64,000 nucleotides of DNA, taken from the NCBI RefSeq assembly GCF_041058985.1, contig NZ_JBEHZE010000001.1, forward strand, positions 1,054,001 to 1,118,000. The letters are read 5' to 3'. A program made the position numbers and the translations under genes. How positions within the stretch are numbered: position 1 is the first letter of the stretch; every line of letters starts with the position of its first letter. This document shows, piece after piece, positions 1-7,571 of this stretch. Below the pieces are notes generated by a model. The model made no database searches. It was not told the DNA's origin and saw only the letters and a program-made list of their open reading frames with translations. The DNA is from Hyphococcus lacteus (lineage in GTDB: Bacteria > Pseudomonadota > Alphaproteobacteria > Caulobacterales > Parvularculaceae).

Positions 1-1
1 T

Positions 2-733
2 TTTGCTCGAAAAAGCGAAGCAGCGATCTGGCGATCCGCCGATATGGTGTTACCGGTTACAAATGTGTTGGGCCGTCAGGTTCTCGCGGCAGGAGTTGAT
101 CCTGCGAAAATTATGACCATCCAGAATGGCGTTGATGATGAGTTCTTGCAAACACATGATGCGTCCGTCATTCGTGATCGTTATGGCCTCAGCGATAAAT
201 TGGTGCTTGGCTTTACCGGGTTTGTTCGCGAATGGCATGGGGTCGATCAGATCATTCGATTTTTGGCCCAATCTTCGCGCCATGACCTACATCTTTTGGT
301 GGTTGGTGATGGGCCTGCTCGCGCAGACCTTGAGCGGCTTGCCGAAGAGCTTGATGTGTCAACGCGTGTAACATTTACGGGTGTGGTTCAGCGCGATGAT
401 ATGGCGGTTCATATTGCAGCGTTTGATGTTGCGCTTCAGCCAGCCGTGGTGGATTACGCCTCGCCCTTGAAGCTTTTTGAATATATGGCGCAGGCCAAGC
501 CGGTTATTGCGCCGCGTGTAGCGAATATTCAAGAGGTTGTGACTGATGGGAAGGACGCTTTGTTGTTTGAGAAGGGGCAACTTGGTTCAGTGCTTTCTAA
601 TTTGATCGAGGATGAAAGTTTGCGACAGCGCCTTGGTTATGCGGCGCGCGAAACGATTATGCGTGACGATTACACATGGGCCGGAAATGCGCGGCGGGTT
701 GATAGCGTCGCGGAAAAACTTTTAGGGAAGTGA
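2..733 (+). CDS. Glycosyltransferase family 4, C-terminal part (5' end outside window)
   Basis: The reading frame is open to the left edge, so the gene starts before the window; the ATG at 44 is probably internal because coding-like sequence (FARKSEAAIWRSAD) precedes it. The visible part is the C-terminal Rossmann domain of a GT-B retaining glycosyltransferase: LVLGFTGFVREWHGVD opens the donor-binding half, followed by LLVVGDGPARADLE, VTFTGVV and the nucleotide-sugar signature SPLKLFEYMAQAKPVIAP. Such enzymes transfer a sugar from a nucleotide donor to a polysaccharide or lipid in the cytoplasm. The stop is one base before the next ATG (TGAAATG), so it is probably co-transcribed with the acetyltransferase. 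Family is clear; donor and acceptor cannot be told. Confidence 0.88.
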   Translation, partial: FARKSEAAIWRSADMVLPVTNVLGRQVLAAGVDPAKIMTIQNGVDDEFLQTHDASVIRDRYGLSDKLVLGFTGFVREWHGVDQIIRFLAQSSRHDLHLLVVGDGPARADLERLAEELDVSTRVTFTGVVQRDDMAVHIAAFDVALQPAVVDYASPLKLFEYMAQAKPVIAPRVANIQEVVTDGKDALLFEKGQLGSVLSNLIEDESLRQRLGYAARETIMRDDYTWAGNARRVDSVAEKLLGK

Positions 734-734
734 A

Positions 735-1262
735 ATGACAGTCCGTATAGAAACCGAACGGTTGATTTTGCGGCCCATCGAGCCGCGTGATTGCGACGAT
801 CACATCGCGATGATGTCGGATCCATTGGTGGCGGAAACCCTAGGTGGGGTACAGTCGCGTGATATTCTGTGGCGGCAGTTCGCGTCCTATCTTGGCCATT
901 GGTCGATACGCGGCTTTGGATGGTTCTCCGTCGAGGAACGCAATTCAGGCGCGTGGCTTGGCCGTGTGGGGCCGTGGATGCCAGAAGGCTGGCCCGGCCT
1001 CGAATGTGGCTGGACAATCGCGAGTTCCGCTTGGGGCAAGGGGTATGCGCCCGAAGCAGCGATTGGCGCGACCAAGTGGATTTTCGCTCAATTTCCTGAC
1101 CTGCCGCGTATCATCTCGACTATCGATCCAAGCAACACAAAAAGCCAAGCTGTGGCCAAAAAAATCGGTGAGACGAAAACCGAAGAGACTTTCGATTTTA
1201 GCGGATTTAAGCTGGACGTATGGGCGGCAGATCGCGCGTCATGGTTATCCCGGTTCGGATGA
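735..1262 (+). CDS. GNAT acetyltransferase, RimJ/RimL type
   Basis: A 175-residue single-domain protein. It begins with the RimJ/RimL hallmark RIETERLILRPIEPRD and contains a GNAT acetyl-CoA segment around ASSAWGKGYAPEAA (central GxGYxxEA). RISTIDPSNTKSQAVAKKIG is the usual strand-helix in which a residue pair follows N-S/T-x-S. Enzymes of this kind acetylate a protein N-terminus or a small amine such as an antibiotic or amino acid; the substrate cannot be predicted. It starts one base after the glycosyltransferase stop, suggesting a shared transcript. About 157 bases without an evident gene separate it from the next, convergent gene. Confidence 0.85.
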   Translation: MTVRIETERLILRPIEPRDCDDHIAMMSDPLVAETLGGVQSRDILWRQFASYLGHWSIRGFGWFSVEERNSGAWLGRVGPWMPEGWPGLECGWTIASSAWGKGYAPEAAIGATKWIFAQFPDLPRIISTIDPSNTKSQAVAKKIGETKTEETFDFSGFKLDVWAADRASWLSRFG

Positions 1263-1419
1263 TTGAATCGTACTAGAAAACGTTGCCAGAATATTTTCTG
1301 GATATAGCGATTTGATTTCTCGCCGTCGGTCGCTCGAATGTGCGGGGCTGCCGTCGTTGCTCGCTGCCTTTTCCACTCGCAACGTTCAACCGAATGGACA
1401 CGCAATGGGCTGACGCTGA

Positions 1420-2061
1420 CTAGTTTTTCTTTTCGGTAAATGAAAACCGGCATGCATTGTCGCCTTTTGCCATGCATGCCGCATGATCCACGACTGCGCC
1501 GGAAGCTTCTTCCAATAGCGCTAGGTCTAGGTTGCAAATTTCGGGCTTGGTTCGCGCGAGCTTATGATAGACGCAATTATAGGCCGAAATTGATGGGTTT
1601 TTCTCGGGCGTCTTGGGAAGGTGTGCATCGTAACCAAGGGTTTTCAATGTTTCCGTAATTGCTTCAACGCGTTGTGGAAGCGGTTTATCTTTTAAATTTG
1701 TACCAAGATCTTTCCCCATCTCCCGCCCAAGTTGTTTGAGAATTGTTTCGGTTTGATCGTCGCCTAAAGTTTCCATCAATGTCGTGAGCATTTGAAGAGA
1801 AAAGCCCTCGTAATTTTTCGGAAAAAGATGAAGGCCTTTTTCACTTAAGGTAAAAGCCCGACTTGGGCGGCCACCAGTGGCGATGATTTTGGTCTTGAGG
1901 ACATACCCGTCACGTTCCAGAACAGCGAGATGTTGGTTCACTGCGGTGCGGGTAACCCCAAGCCCCTTTGCGATTTGGTCAACGGTCAGGCCCGATTTGT
2001 TTCGGAGTAGCAATCGCAGGAGTGCGCTTTGCGTCGCACCGAAACCACCTAGCTCACTCAT
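1420..2061 (-). CDS. Winged-helix regulator with C-terminal cysteine motif (SufR-like, COG2345)
   Basis: 213 residues. Residues 5-80 form an ArsR/MarR-like winged helix (IAKGLGVTRTAVNQHLAVLE is the recognition region, followed by a GGRPSRAFTLSEKG wing). The C-terminal half ends in a cysteine array: NCVYHK, PEICNLD, HAACMAKGDNACRF. The pattern resembles SufR and other COG2345 regulators in which cysteines hold an Fe-S cluster and make DNA binding respond to iron or redox state; cluster binding here is inferred. The gene is divergent from the DUF4142-cupredoxin pair, with a palindrome between them that is a natural operator for autoregulation and control of the neighbours. Confidence 0.8.
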   Translation of the reverse strand: MSELGGFGATQSALLRLLLRNKSGLTVDQIAKGLGVTRTAVNQHLAVLERDGYVLKTKIIATGGRPSRAFTLSEKGLHLFPKNYEGFSLQMLTTLMETLGDDQTETILKQLGREMGKDLGTNLKDKPLPQRVEAITETLKTLGYDAHLPKTPEKNPSISAYNCVYHKLARTKPEICNLDLALLEEASGAVVDHAACMAKGDNACRFSFTEKKN

Positions 2062-2133
2062 TCTGCCGACCTTTCACATCACCTTTTCGCGATCATGTCC
2101 TAAACGCGAATGCTCCCTATTGCCATTAAAACC

Positions 2134-2161
2134 ATTTATGACATAAAAATATGTTATAAAT
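2134..2161. promoter_or_regulatory. Candidate operator: near-perfect 12-4-12 palindrome
   Basis: The half sites ATTTATGACATA and TATGTTATAAAT flank an AAAA spacer; 11 of 12 positions are complementary. It lies in the 188-base divergent region between the SufR-like regulator and the DUF4142 gene, where a winged-helix dimer would bind. The surrounding sequence is AT-rich and could overlap both promoters. No experimental binding is implied. Confidence 0.55.
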
Positions 2162-2249
2162 AAGTTCCCGTCTCGACAACAGGCCATTTTGTGTGGCTTC
2201 CGGCGATCGGGGGCCGTTGCGTCTCAACCTATGAAAGAGGGAATTAAAG

Positions 2250-2777
2250 ATGAGAAAAACACTATTGGCCGCAGGATCGCTCTTTGTGGCAGCAATATCG
2301 ATGTCGGCTCATGCGGCGAAAGCCGATGGCCCGAGTGACGTTGAAATTGCCCATATTGCCTATACTGCGGGCCAGATCGATATTCGCTACGCCCATCTTG
2401 CGCTATCGCTTTCTGAGAACCCGGATGTGCGGGATTTCGCCCAAACAATGTTGCGGGATCATAAGGCCGTAAATGACGCGGCGCTTGGACTTTTGGATAA
2501 ATTAGAAGTTGCGCCAAAAGACAATGCGACCAGTCAAAGCCTTGTGAAACAGGCGGCAGCGAAGCGCGCTGAGCTGAAAAGTCTATCGGGCACGGCGTTT
2601 GATCGAGCCTATGCCCAGAATGAGCTCGCCTATCACCAGTTCGTCAACAAGACCATTGAAGAGAGCTTCATCCCGGCTGCGGACAATCAGGAATTCAAAG
2701 AGCTTCTTGGAGTCGCCCTAAAGACCTTTCAGGCTCATGAGGGCCATGCTGAGCATCTCGTGGAGAGTACGGAATGA
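2250..2777 (+). CDS. DUF4142 exported protein
   Basis: 175 residues. A signal peptide (MRKTLLAAGSLFVAAISMSAHAA) is followed by a ferritin-like four-helix pattern typical of DUF4142: DVEIAHIAYTAGQIDI, ALSLSENPDVRDFAQTMLRDH, then a HQFVNK helix and a final helix containing FQAHEGHAEHL. The function of DUF4142 is not established; the domain resembles ferritin-like proteins but I see no clear complete di-iron set. The ATG follows GAAAGAGGGAATT, a usable ribosome binding site. The stop overlaps the next start by four bases (ATGA), so translation is likely coupled to the cupredoxin, and both proteins probably work in the periplasm. Confidence 0.8.
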   Translation: MRKTLLAAGSLFVAAISMSAHAAKADGPSDVEIAHIAYTAGQIDIRYAHLALSLSENPDVRDFAQTMLRDHKAVNDAALGLLDKLEVAPKDNATSQSLVKQAAAKRAELKSLSGTAFDRAYAQNELAYHQFVNKTIEESFIPAADNQEFKELLGVALKTFQAHEGHAEHLVESTE

Positions 2778-3115
2778 TAAAGCAAAGAAAGAACCTCAGA
2801 CGGTTTGTGAAGGGCGTTGTTGGCTTGGCAATCACGATAGCGGCAGCCTGTGGCCCGGTGACCGCCGAGACCCATATCGTATCGATTCAAGGATTAGAAT
2901 TTGTTCCAGCGACGCTTGATGCGCAGGTTGGCGATACGGTGGTTTGGGTGAACGAGGATGTGCTTGTTCATACCGCCACAGCAGACAATGGGGCCTGGGA
3001 TTCGGGGACGATGCAAGCCGGTGATGAATGGTCTGTTGTGCTCGAGGCATCGGGAATCGTTGATTATACATGCATCTTTCACCCGACCATGGTCGGGACC
3101 ATCAACATAGAATAA
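2774..3115 (+). CDS. Cupredoxin (amicyanin/plastocyanin-like blue copper protein)
   Basis: 113 residues with an N-terminal signal peptide or anchor (hydrophobic to about residue 30; AACGPVTAE near the cleavage site). The type 1 copper ligands are visible: His in DVLVHTAT and the Cys-x2-His-x2-Met loop CIFHPTM, whose spacing matches amicyanin. VGDTVVWVNED is the usual strand before the first His. Such proteins shuttle single electrons in the periplasm. No dedicated partner enzyme is nearby. The gene overlaps the DUF4142 stop by four bases and lies under the same presumed promoter. Confidence 0.9.
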   Translation: MIKQRKNLRRFVKGVVGLAITIAAACGPVTAETHIVSIQGLEFVPATLDAQVGDTVVWVNEDVLVHTATADNGAWDSGTMQAGDEWSVVLEASGIVDYTCIFHPTMVGTINIE

Positions 3116-3196
3116 CGCACTAAAGTTCCCCCTAAGTGCGTGACGATCCCTTCGCAACCGTCTATGTGTTTGGCTGTTGCGAAGGGTGTTATTATT

Positions 3197-4153
3197 ATGG
3201 ACGGCGAAACAAGACCAAAAACGGCTCGGTGGATGCGCGAAGATGTTGAGGCGCTAATGGCGCTTCCGTTTGCGGAATTGGTATTCCGGGCACAAGAAAT
3301 TCATCGCGAACATTTTAACCCCAACCAAGTGCAGGCCTCACGCCTTTTGTCGATAAAGACCGGCGGTTGCCCCGAGGATTGCGGCTATTGCAGCCAGTCG
3401 GCGCATTTCAAAACTGGCCTTAAAGCATCCAAACTGATGGATAAAGAAAAGGTCATGGCGGAGGCCAAGCGCGCTAAAGCCGAAGGCGCATCGCGTTTTT
3501 GTATGGGAGCGGCATGGCGGTCGCCAAAAGATCGCGACATGCCAGAACTTTGCGACATGGTTGCCGAAGTTAAGTCACTCGGCCTTGAGACGTGTATGAC
3601 CCTTGGCATGTTGAGCGAGGGGCAAGCGACATCGCTGAGTGATGCCGGGCTTGATTATTATAACCATAATATAGACACATCGCCTGAATATTACGGGCAA
3701 GTTATTTCTACACGGACTTTTGAGGATCGTATCGAAACGCTCGACAAAGTCCGTGATGCAGGGATGAAAGTCTGTTGTGGCGGTATCGTCGGCATGGGTG
3801 AAAAGGTCGAAGACCGCGCAGGCTTTTTGCTGGCCCTTGCGAATATGTCGCCGCCACCTGAATCAGTGCCGATCAATTCTCTGATGCCCATTGAGGGCAC
3901 GCCCCTTGGCGACAGTGAGCCTGTCTCAGCCCTTGATTTTGCAAGGCTTATTGCGGTCGCGCGGATTCTCATGCCGACTTCTTATGTGCGGTTATCGGCA
4001 GGCCGGGAGCATATGAGTGACGAAGCGCAGTCGCTTTGTTTCCTTGCTGGTGCAAATTCTATTTTTGTTGGCGATGAATTGCTTACGACCAATAATCCGG
4101 GTCAGGACAAAGACACAGCACTCTTTTCGCAACTCGGTATAGAACTGATTTAA
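3197..4153 (+). CDS. bioB: Biotin synthase
   Basis: 318 residues. A radical SAM enzyme that inserts sulfur into dethiobiotin to make biotin. The CxxxCxxC motif for the 4Fe-4S cluster is CPEDCGYC (Cys58, 62, 65). YYNHNIDTSPEYY and KVCCGGIVGMGE are BioB-specific, and RLSAGREHM carries the arginine that helps hold the 2Fe-2S cluster. The ATG at 3197 was chosen because GAAGGG lies ten bases upstream and the family starts here; an in-frame GTG at 3140 would add 19 poorly conserved residues. It is a stand-alone gene: no bioF, bioD or bioA is in view. A strong terminator follows. Confidence 0.97.
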   Translation: MDGETRPKTARWMREDVEALMALPFAELVFRAQEIHREHFNPNQVQASRLLSIKTGGCPEDCGYCSQSAHFKTGLKASKLMDKEKVMAEAKRAKAEGASRFCMGAAWRSPKDRDMPELCDMVAEVKSLGLETCMTLGMLSEGQATSLSDAGLDYYNHNIDTSPEYYGQVISTRTFEDRIETLDKVRDAGMKVCCGGIVGMGEKVEDRAGFLLALANMSPPPESVPINSLMPIEGTPLGDSEPVSALDFARLIAVARILMPTSYVRLSAGREHMSDEAQSLCFLAGANSIFVGDELLTTNNPGQDKDTALFSQLGIELI

Positions 4154-4170
4154 ACAACAATAGAAGTCAC

Positions 4171-4200
4171 AAAAAACGGGGCCAGACGGCCCCGTTTTTT
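4171..4200. terminator. Bidirectional rho-independent terminator between bioB and rplS
   Basis: A perfect 13-bp stem (AAAAAACGGGGCC / GGCCCCGTTTTTT) with an AGAC loop. It has a T run on one side and an A run on the other, so it can end both bioB (+) and rplS (-) transcripts, which converge here. Confidence 0.92.
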
Positions 4201-4218
4201 AATTCCAATAAAGCCGAA

Positions 4219-4608
4219 TTACTTGCTGGCTTTTTTCTTCTTCGCAGATTGGCGACGATCAACCTTCTCGGCGATACGTGCAGATTTACCGCGACGATCA
4301 CGAAGATAGTAAAGTTTCGCGCGGCGTACTTTACCGCGGCGGATCACTTCGATTGAATCAACCAATGGTGAATAGATCGGGAATACGCGTTCAACGCCTT
4401 CGCCGAAAGAAATTTTACGAATGGTGAATGCTTCGTTGAGGCCGCCACCTTTGCGTGCAATGCAAACGCCTTCAAAAGCCTGAATACGTTCGCGCTCGCC
4501 TTCTTTGATGCGAACGTTGACTTTGACGGTGTCGCCAGCACCAAATTCAGGGATGGTTTTGCCTAGTTCTTCGATATGCTCTTTTTCGAGCTGTTCGATA
4601 ATGTTCAT
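4219..4608 (-). CDS. rplS: 50S ribosomal protein L19
   Basis: 129 residues, typical length. Recognisable by MNIIEQLEKEH, GDTVKVNVRIKEGERER, FEGVCIARKGGGLNEAFTIR and YYLRDRRGKSARI; the tail is lysine-rich (KKKKASK). L19 sits at the 30S-50S interface. It is the last gene of the rimM-trmD-rplS run; its ATG overlaps the trmD stop by four bases. Transcription ends at the shared hairpin downstream. Confidence 0.98.
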   Translation of the reverse strand: MNIIEQLEKEHIEELGKTIPEFGAGDTVKVNVRIKEGERERIQAFEGVCIARKGGGLNEAFTIRKISFGEGVERVFPIYSPLVDSIEVIRRGKVRRAKLYYLRDRRGKSARIAEKVDRRQSAKKKKASK

Positions 4609-5330
4609 GTCTTCGGTTCCTTGTTGTTGCTGCGCCGGATAGGACCGTCAGTGGAAAACCTCTCCCAGAGGTCCGGTCGTCGCGTTCGCGTTATTTCGTT
4701 CCGTTGTTCGTCCCGCCATTTGGCAATTCTTTTGTGATCGCCTGATAGCAAAACTTCCGGGATAGCCCGGCCTTCGAATTCTCTTGGGCGCGTATATTGG
4801 GGATATTCCAATAACCCACCCTCAAAGCTTTCTTCCCCAAGAGAAGAAGCCGAGCCCAATACCCCGGGGATCAGGCGGACGCAAGCCTCTATAAGGGCCA
4901 TAGCGGCAATTTCTCCGCCTGCGAGCACGAAATCCCCTAGGGAAACCTCTTCAATTTGGCGGGCGTCGAAAACACGCTCATCAATTCCCTCAAATCGGCC
5001 GCAAATGGCGATCAGACCAGGTCCTTGGCTCAGCTCATGGGCGAGGGGCTGGTTAAGGGGCCTTCCGCGTGGCGAAAGGCAGATAATACGGCGATCGTTT
5101 CGGGGGACGCTATCAATGGCATTGGCCATAATATCCGCCCGCATCACCAGCCCCGCACCGCCGCCAGCGGGGGTGTCGTCCACGGATCCGTATTTGTTGT
5201 CCGAAAAGTCGCGGATATTGACGGTATCGAGCGCCCAATGACCGTCGGCGGCACCGCGCCCCAAAATGGAAGCGCCCAGCGGGCCGGGGAAAAGCTCAGG
5301 GTAAAGGGTCAATATCGTTGCGTGCCACAT
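4605..5330 (-). CDS. trmD: tRNA (guanine-37-N1)-methyltransferase
   Basis: 241 residues from MWHATILTLYPELFPG, the usual family start; an ATG six codons upstream (5348) would add MPSDHI, which is not typical. TrmD is a SPOUT methyltransferase that methylates G37 of tRNAs reading CNN codons, preventing +1 frameshifts. Key motifs are GGGAGLVMR, ICGRFEGIDERV and the knot segment SLGDFVLAGGE. RPREFEGRAIPEVLLSGDH is the characteristic C-terminal stretch. It lies between rimM and rplS, the order seen widely in bacteria. Confidence 0.96.
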   Translation of the reverse strand: MWHATILTLYPELFPGPLGASILGRGAADGHWALDTVNIRDFSDNKYGSVDDTPAGGGAGLVMRADIMANAIDSVPRNDRRIICLSPRGRPLNQPLAHELSQGPGLIAICGRFEGIDERVFDARQIEEVSLGDFVLAGGEIAAMALIEACVRLIPGVLGSASSLGEESFEGGLLEYPQYTRPREFEGRAIPEVLLSGDHKRIAKWRDEQRNEITRTRRPDLWERFSTDGPIRRSNNKEPKT

Positions 5331-5374
5331 AATGTGGTCAGATGGCATGGCGACGCAGATGGCGCAAGTCGGCG

Positions 5375-5926
5375 CTAGTGCTCGTCGGTTTTTGGCTTTG
5401 GTGCCGGGTCTTCAGGGTCGATGGCGTCCCGAGAGACAACGATACGCCCTTGGGCGATATCGACCTCGGGTACGAGTATTTTGGTGAAGGCCACAAGCCG
5501 CACACCTTTGACATCGGGGATGTTGACCAGTTCGATCATGTCATCTGCCCCAAAGTTATAAACTGCCTTTACGATACCTAATGGCTTGCCAGTTTCATCT
5601 TCAGCTTTTAGGCCCACAAGATCGTCGAGATAGAATTCATCTTCGTCTGGTGCGGGAAGGGCATCTCGCGCAACGTAAAGACGTTGACCTTTTAGTGTTT
5701 CAGCGTCCTCACGAGACTTAATCTCTGGCGCACGAACAAGAACGAAATCGCCTTTGATCTGGCGAACAACGGTCAGGTTAAACTGGCGCGCACCGTCCTC
5801 TGTCTCAACACTGCCATAGGCAGCTACGCCGCCGGGGTCGGCGGTGAAGACTTTGACTTTTGCTTCGCCGCGAACACCATGGGCCCCCGCGAATGCCCCC
5901 AGGCAAACCCGATTGTCGCGTGTCAT
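5375..5926 (-). CDS. rimM: Ribosome maturation factor RimM
   Basis: 183 residues. An N-terminal RimM domain (VCLGAFAGAHGVRGEAKVK, the standard GAHGxxGEVKV-type opening) is followed by a PRC-barrel (EFYLDDLVGLKAEDETGKPLG). RimM helps mature the 16S rRNA 3' domain with S19. Its start overlaps the stop of the MFS gene upstream by four bases (ATGA). The usual upstream neighbour rpsP is absent; a transporter gene takes its place, so rimM is probably expressed from a promoter in front of that transporter. Confidence 0.95.
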   Translation of the reverse strand: MTRDNRVCLGAFAGAHGVRGEAKVKVFTADPGGVAAYGSVETEDGARQFNLTVVRQIKGDFVLVRAPEIKSREDAETLKGQRLYVARDALPAPDEDEFYLDDLVGLKAEDETGKPLGIVKAVYNFGADDMIELVNIPDVKGVRLVAFTKILVPEVDIAQGRIVVSRDAIDPEDPAPKPKTDEH

Positions 5927-7185
5927 GGGGTGTTCTCAATTTGATCATCGCCGACACCAAAGAGCTTTCCGCGTTCTGTCCATAAAACAAACAGCACGGC
6001 AGATATGCCAAGGACCGTAAAACCAAAGATAATGGGCATTGTTGTACCGTCATAGAAATGGCCGATGAGGCCGCCCAACAACCCGGCGATGGTTGTTCCG
6101 GCAAAACCGTTGGCGGCGGCAGCGGCACCGGCATTGTGGCCCATTGGCTCCATGGCGAGTGCGGTGGCGTTGGGGCCAATTAGCCCCAGCGAGAAGAACG
6201 AGACCATCATGAAGCCCATAAATAGCCCAAAGCTTTCGCCAAAGATCAGCGCAAAAAAGAGGTGTAGTGCATTTGAAATGACAAAAGACAACAGCGCTGC
6301 ATGGGTAAGGCGTCGCATACCGAATTTAGAAACAATCCTCGCGTTGAGAAGTGTTGCCATTCCTAGCCCGCTGGCGATTGCCCCAAAGGCAAAAGCGAAA
6401 TTGGAGCCGATATCAAAGGTCTCAAGAAATATTTGCTCTGAGGCGCTGATATAACCAAACAGAGCGCCAAAGCACAAAGCAGAGGCCATCGTATAGCCGA
6501 TCGAAATACGGTTCCGCACGAATTCCAGATAAGATGATGCTATCGGGCCTGCGCGTAATGGTTTGCGATCCTCGGGTGCCATGGTTTCGGGTATCCGGAT
6601 CCAGGTCCAGATGGCCAACAAAAAACCATAAACCAGTAGCGCGGCGAAAATTCCCCGCCATGGTGCGAAGAATAAAATCACCTGTCCTAAGCCAGGCGCA
6701 AGAATGGGAGCGGCCATGAAAATCGTCATCGCGAACGACATCACTTCGGCCATTCTGCGCCCAGAGCATTGATCGCGTACAATAGCAACCGCTGCTACGC
6801 GTGTTGCCGCGGTCGCCACGCCCTGAAACGCGCGGGCCGCAAGTAGCAACGTAAAAGTAGAGGCAACAATGCTAAGCAGCGAGCCAACGATATAGCCACC
6901 GAGTGAGAACAAGAGGACTTTTTTGCGGCCAAACCGGTCAACGATAGGGCCAAAAAAGAGCTGTGCGATGCCGTTTCCCAGAACGTAGACCACGACGATC
7001 AGTTGGCGATCATTATCACGGATGGCACCCAATTCATCGCCGATTTGCCCAAGCGCGGGGAGCATCATATCGATTGCCAGCGCGTTTAGCGCCATTGCCG
7101 CGGCTATGAAGGCAACAAGTTCAAGAAATGAGATCGCGGAACGCTGCGATGCTTTGATTTTGGGATTGTTCGGTTGGCTGTCCAT
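5923..7185 (-). CDS. MFS multidrug exporter, Bcr/CflA family
   Basis: 420 residues with 12 predicted membrane helices. ALAIDMMLPALGQIGDEL and the loop GPIVDRFGRKKVLL (motif A) are typical of Bcr/CflA drug:proton antiporters, as is FQGVATAATRVAAVAIVRD in helix 4 (motif C-like region). It would extrude drugs or small metabolites from the cytoplasm; the substrate is unknown. It is the first gene of the transcript that continues into rimM-trmD-rplS, with a four-base overlap, which is unusual for that housekeeping block. Confidence 0.88.
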   Translation of the reverse strand: MDSQPNNPKIKASQRSAISFLELVAFIAAAMALNALAIDMMLPALGQIGDELGAIRDNDRQLIVVVYVLGNGIAQLFFGPIVDRFGRKKVLLFSLGGYIVGSLLSIVASTFTLLLAARAFQGVATAATRVAAVAIVRDQCSGRRMAEVMSFAMTIFMAAPILAPGLGQVILFFAPWRGIFAALLVYGFLLAIWTWIRIPETMAPEDRKPLRAGPIASSYLEFVRNRISIGYTMASALCFGALFGYISASEQIFLETFDIGSNFAFAFGAIASGLGMATLLNARIVSKFGMRRLTHAALLSFVISNALHLFFALIFGESFGLFMGFMMVSFFSLGLIGPNATALAMEPMGHNAGAAAAANGFAGTTIAGLLGGLIGHFYDGTTMPIIFGFTVLGISAVLFVLWTERGKLFGVGDDQIENTP

Positions 7186-7287
7186 TACAGGGAACTACTA
7201 GTCACCTACGCATTTGGCAATAACGAAGGATAGGCAGCACTGCTAAACACCACTAGTCTCACTTAAAAACAAAGATGTGGGGTGGTT

Positions 7288-7563
7288 ATGCAAAGCGAAA
7301 CAAGTCGAGATTCGTCGCGCGCTGAGGCGTACTGGCGTGAGAATGTCAAACTCCTATGCGGGCTTTTAGCGATTTGGTTCGTGGCCTCTTTTGGCGCAGG
7401 CATTATTTTCGTGGATGTCCTTAATCGCATTGAAATCGGCGGGTTCAAGCTCGGATTCTGGTTCGCACAGCAAGGGTCGATTATTGTCTTTGTCATTCTA
7501 ATTTTCGTCTACGCCGCGCGAATGCGCACGATCGAAAAGCGCTTTGGCGTTAGCGACGAATAG
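7288..7563 (+). CDS. DUF4212 small membrane subunit of a sodium:solute symporter
   Basis: 91 residues with two hydrophobic helices (LLCGLLAIWFVASFGAGIIF and a second near IIVFVILIFVYAARM). EAYWRENVKLL at the N-terminus and GGFKLGFWFAQQGSI are typical of DUF4212. Proteins of this family are encoded just before a large SSS-family permease and are thought to act with it. The ATG at 7288 was chosen over the GTG two codons earlier because family members start close to this point. Eight bases separate it from the permease. Confidence 0.88.
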   Translation: MQSETSRDSSRAEAYWRENVKLLCGLLAIWFVASFGAGIIFVDVLNRIEIGGFKLGFWFAQQGSIIVFVILIFVYAARMRTIEKRFGVSDE

Positions 7564-7571
7564 GAAAGACC

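Noticed and set aside
1263..1419. Terminator between the convergent GNAT and regulator genes
   Set aside because: No convincing hairpin with a T run; only short imperfect pairings.
3140..3196. Upstream GTG start for bioB
   Set aside because: The added 19 residues are unlike BioB N-termini and there is no ribosome site, while GAAGGG precedes the ATG at 3197.
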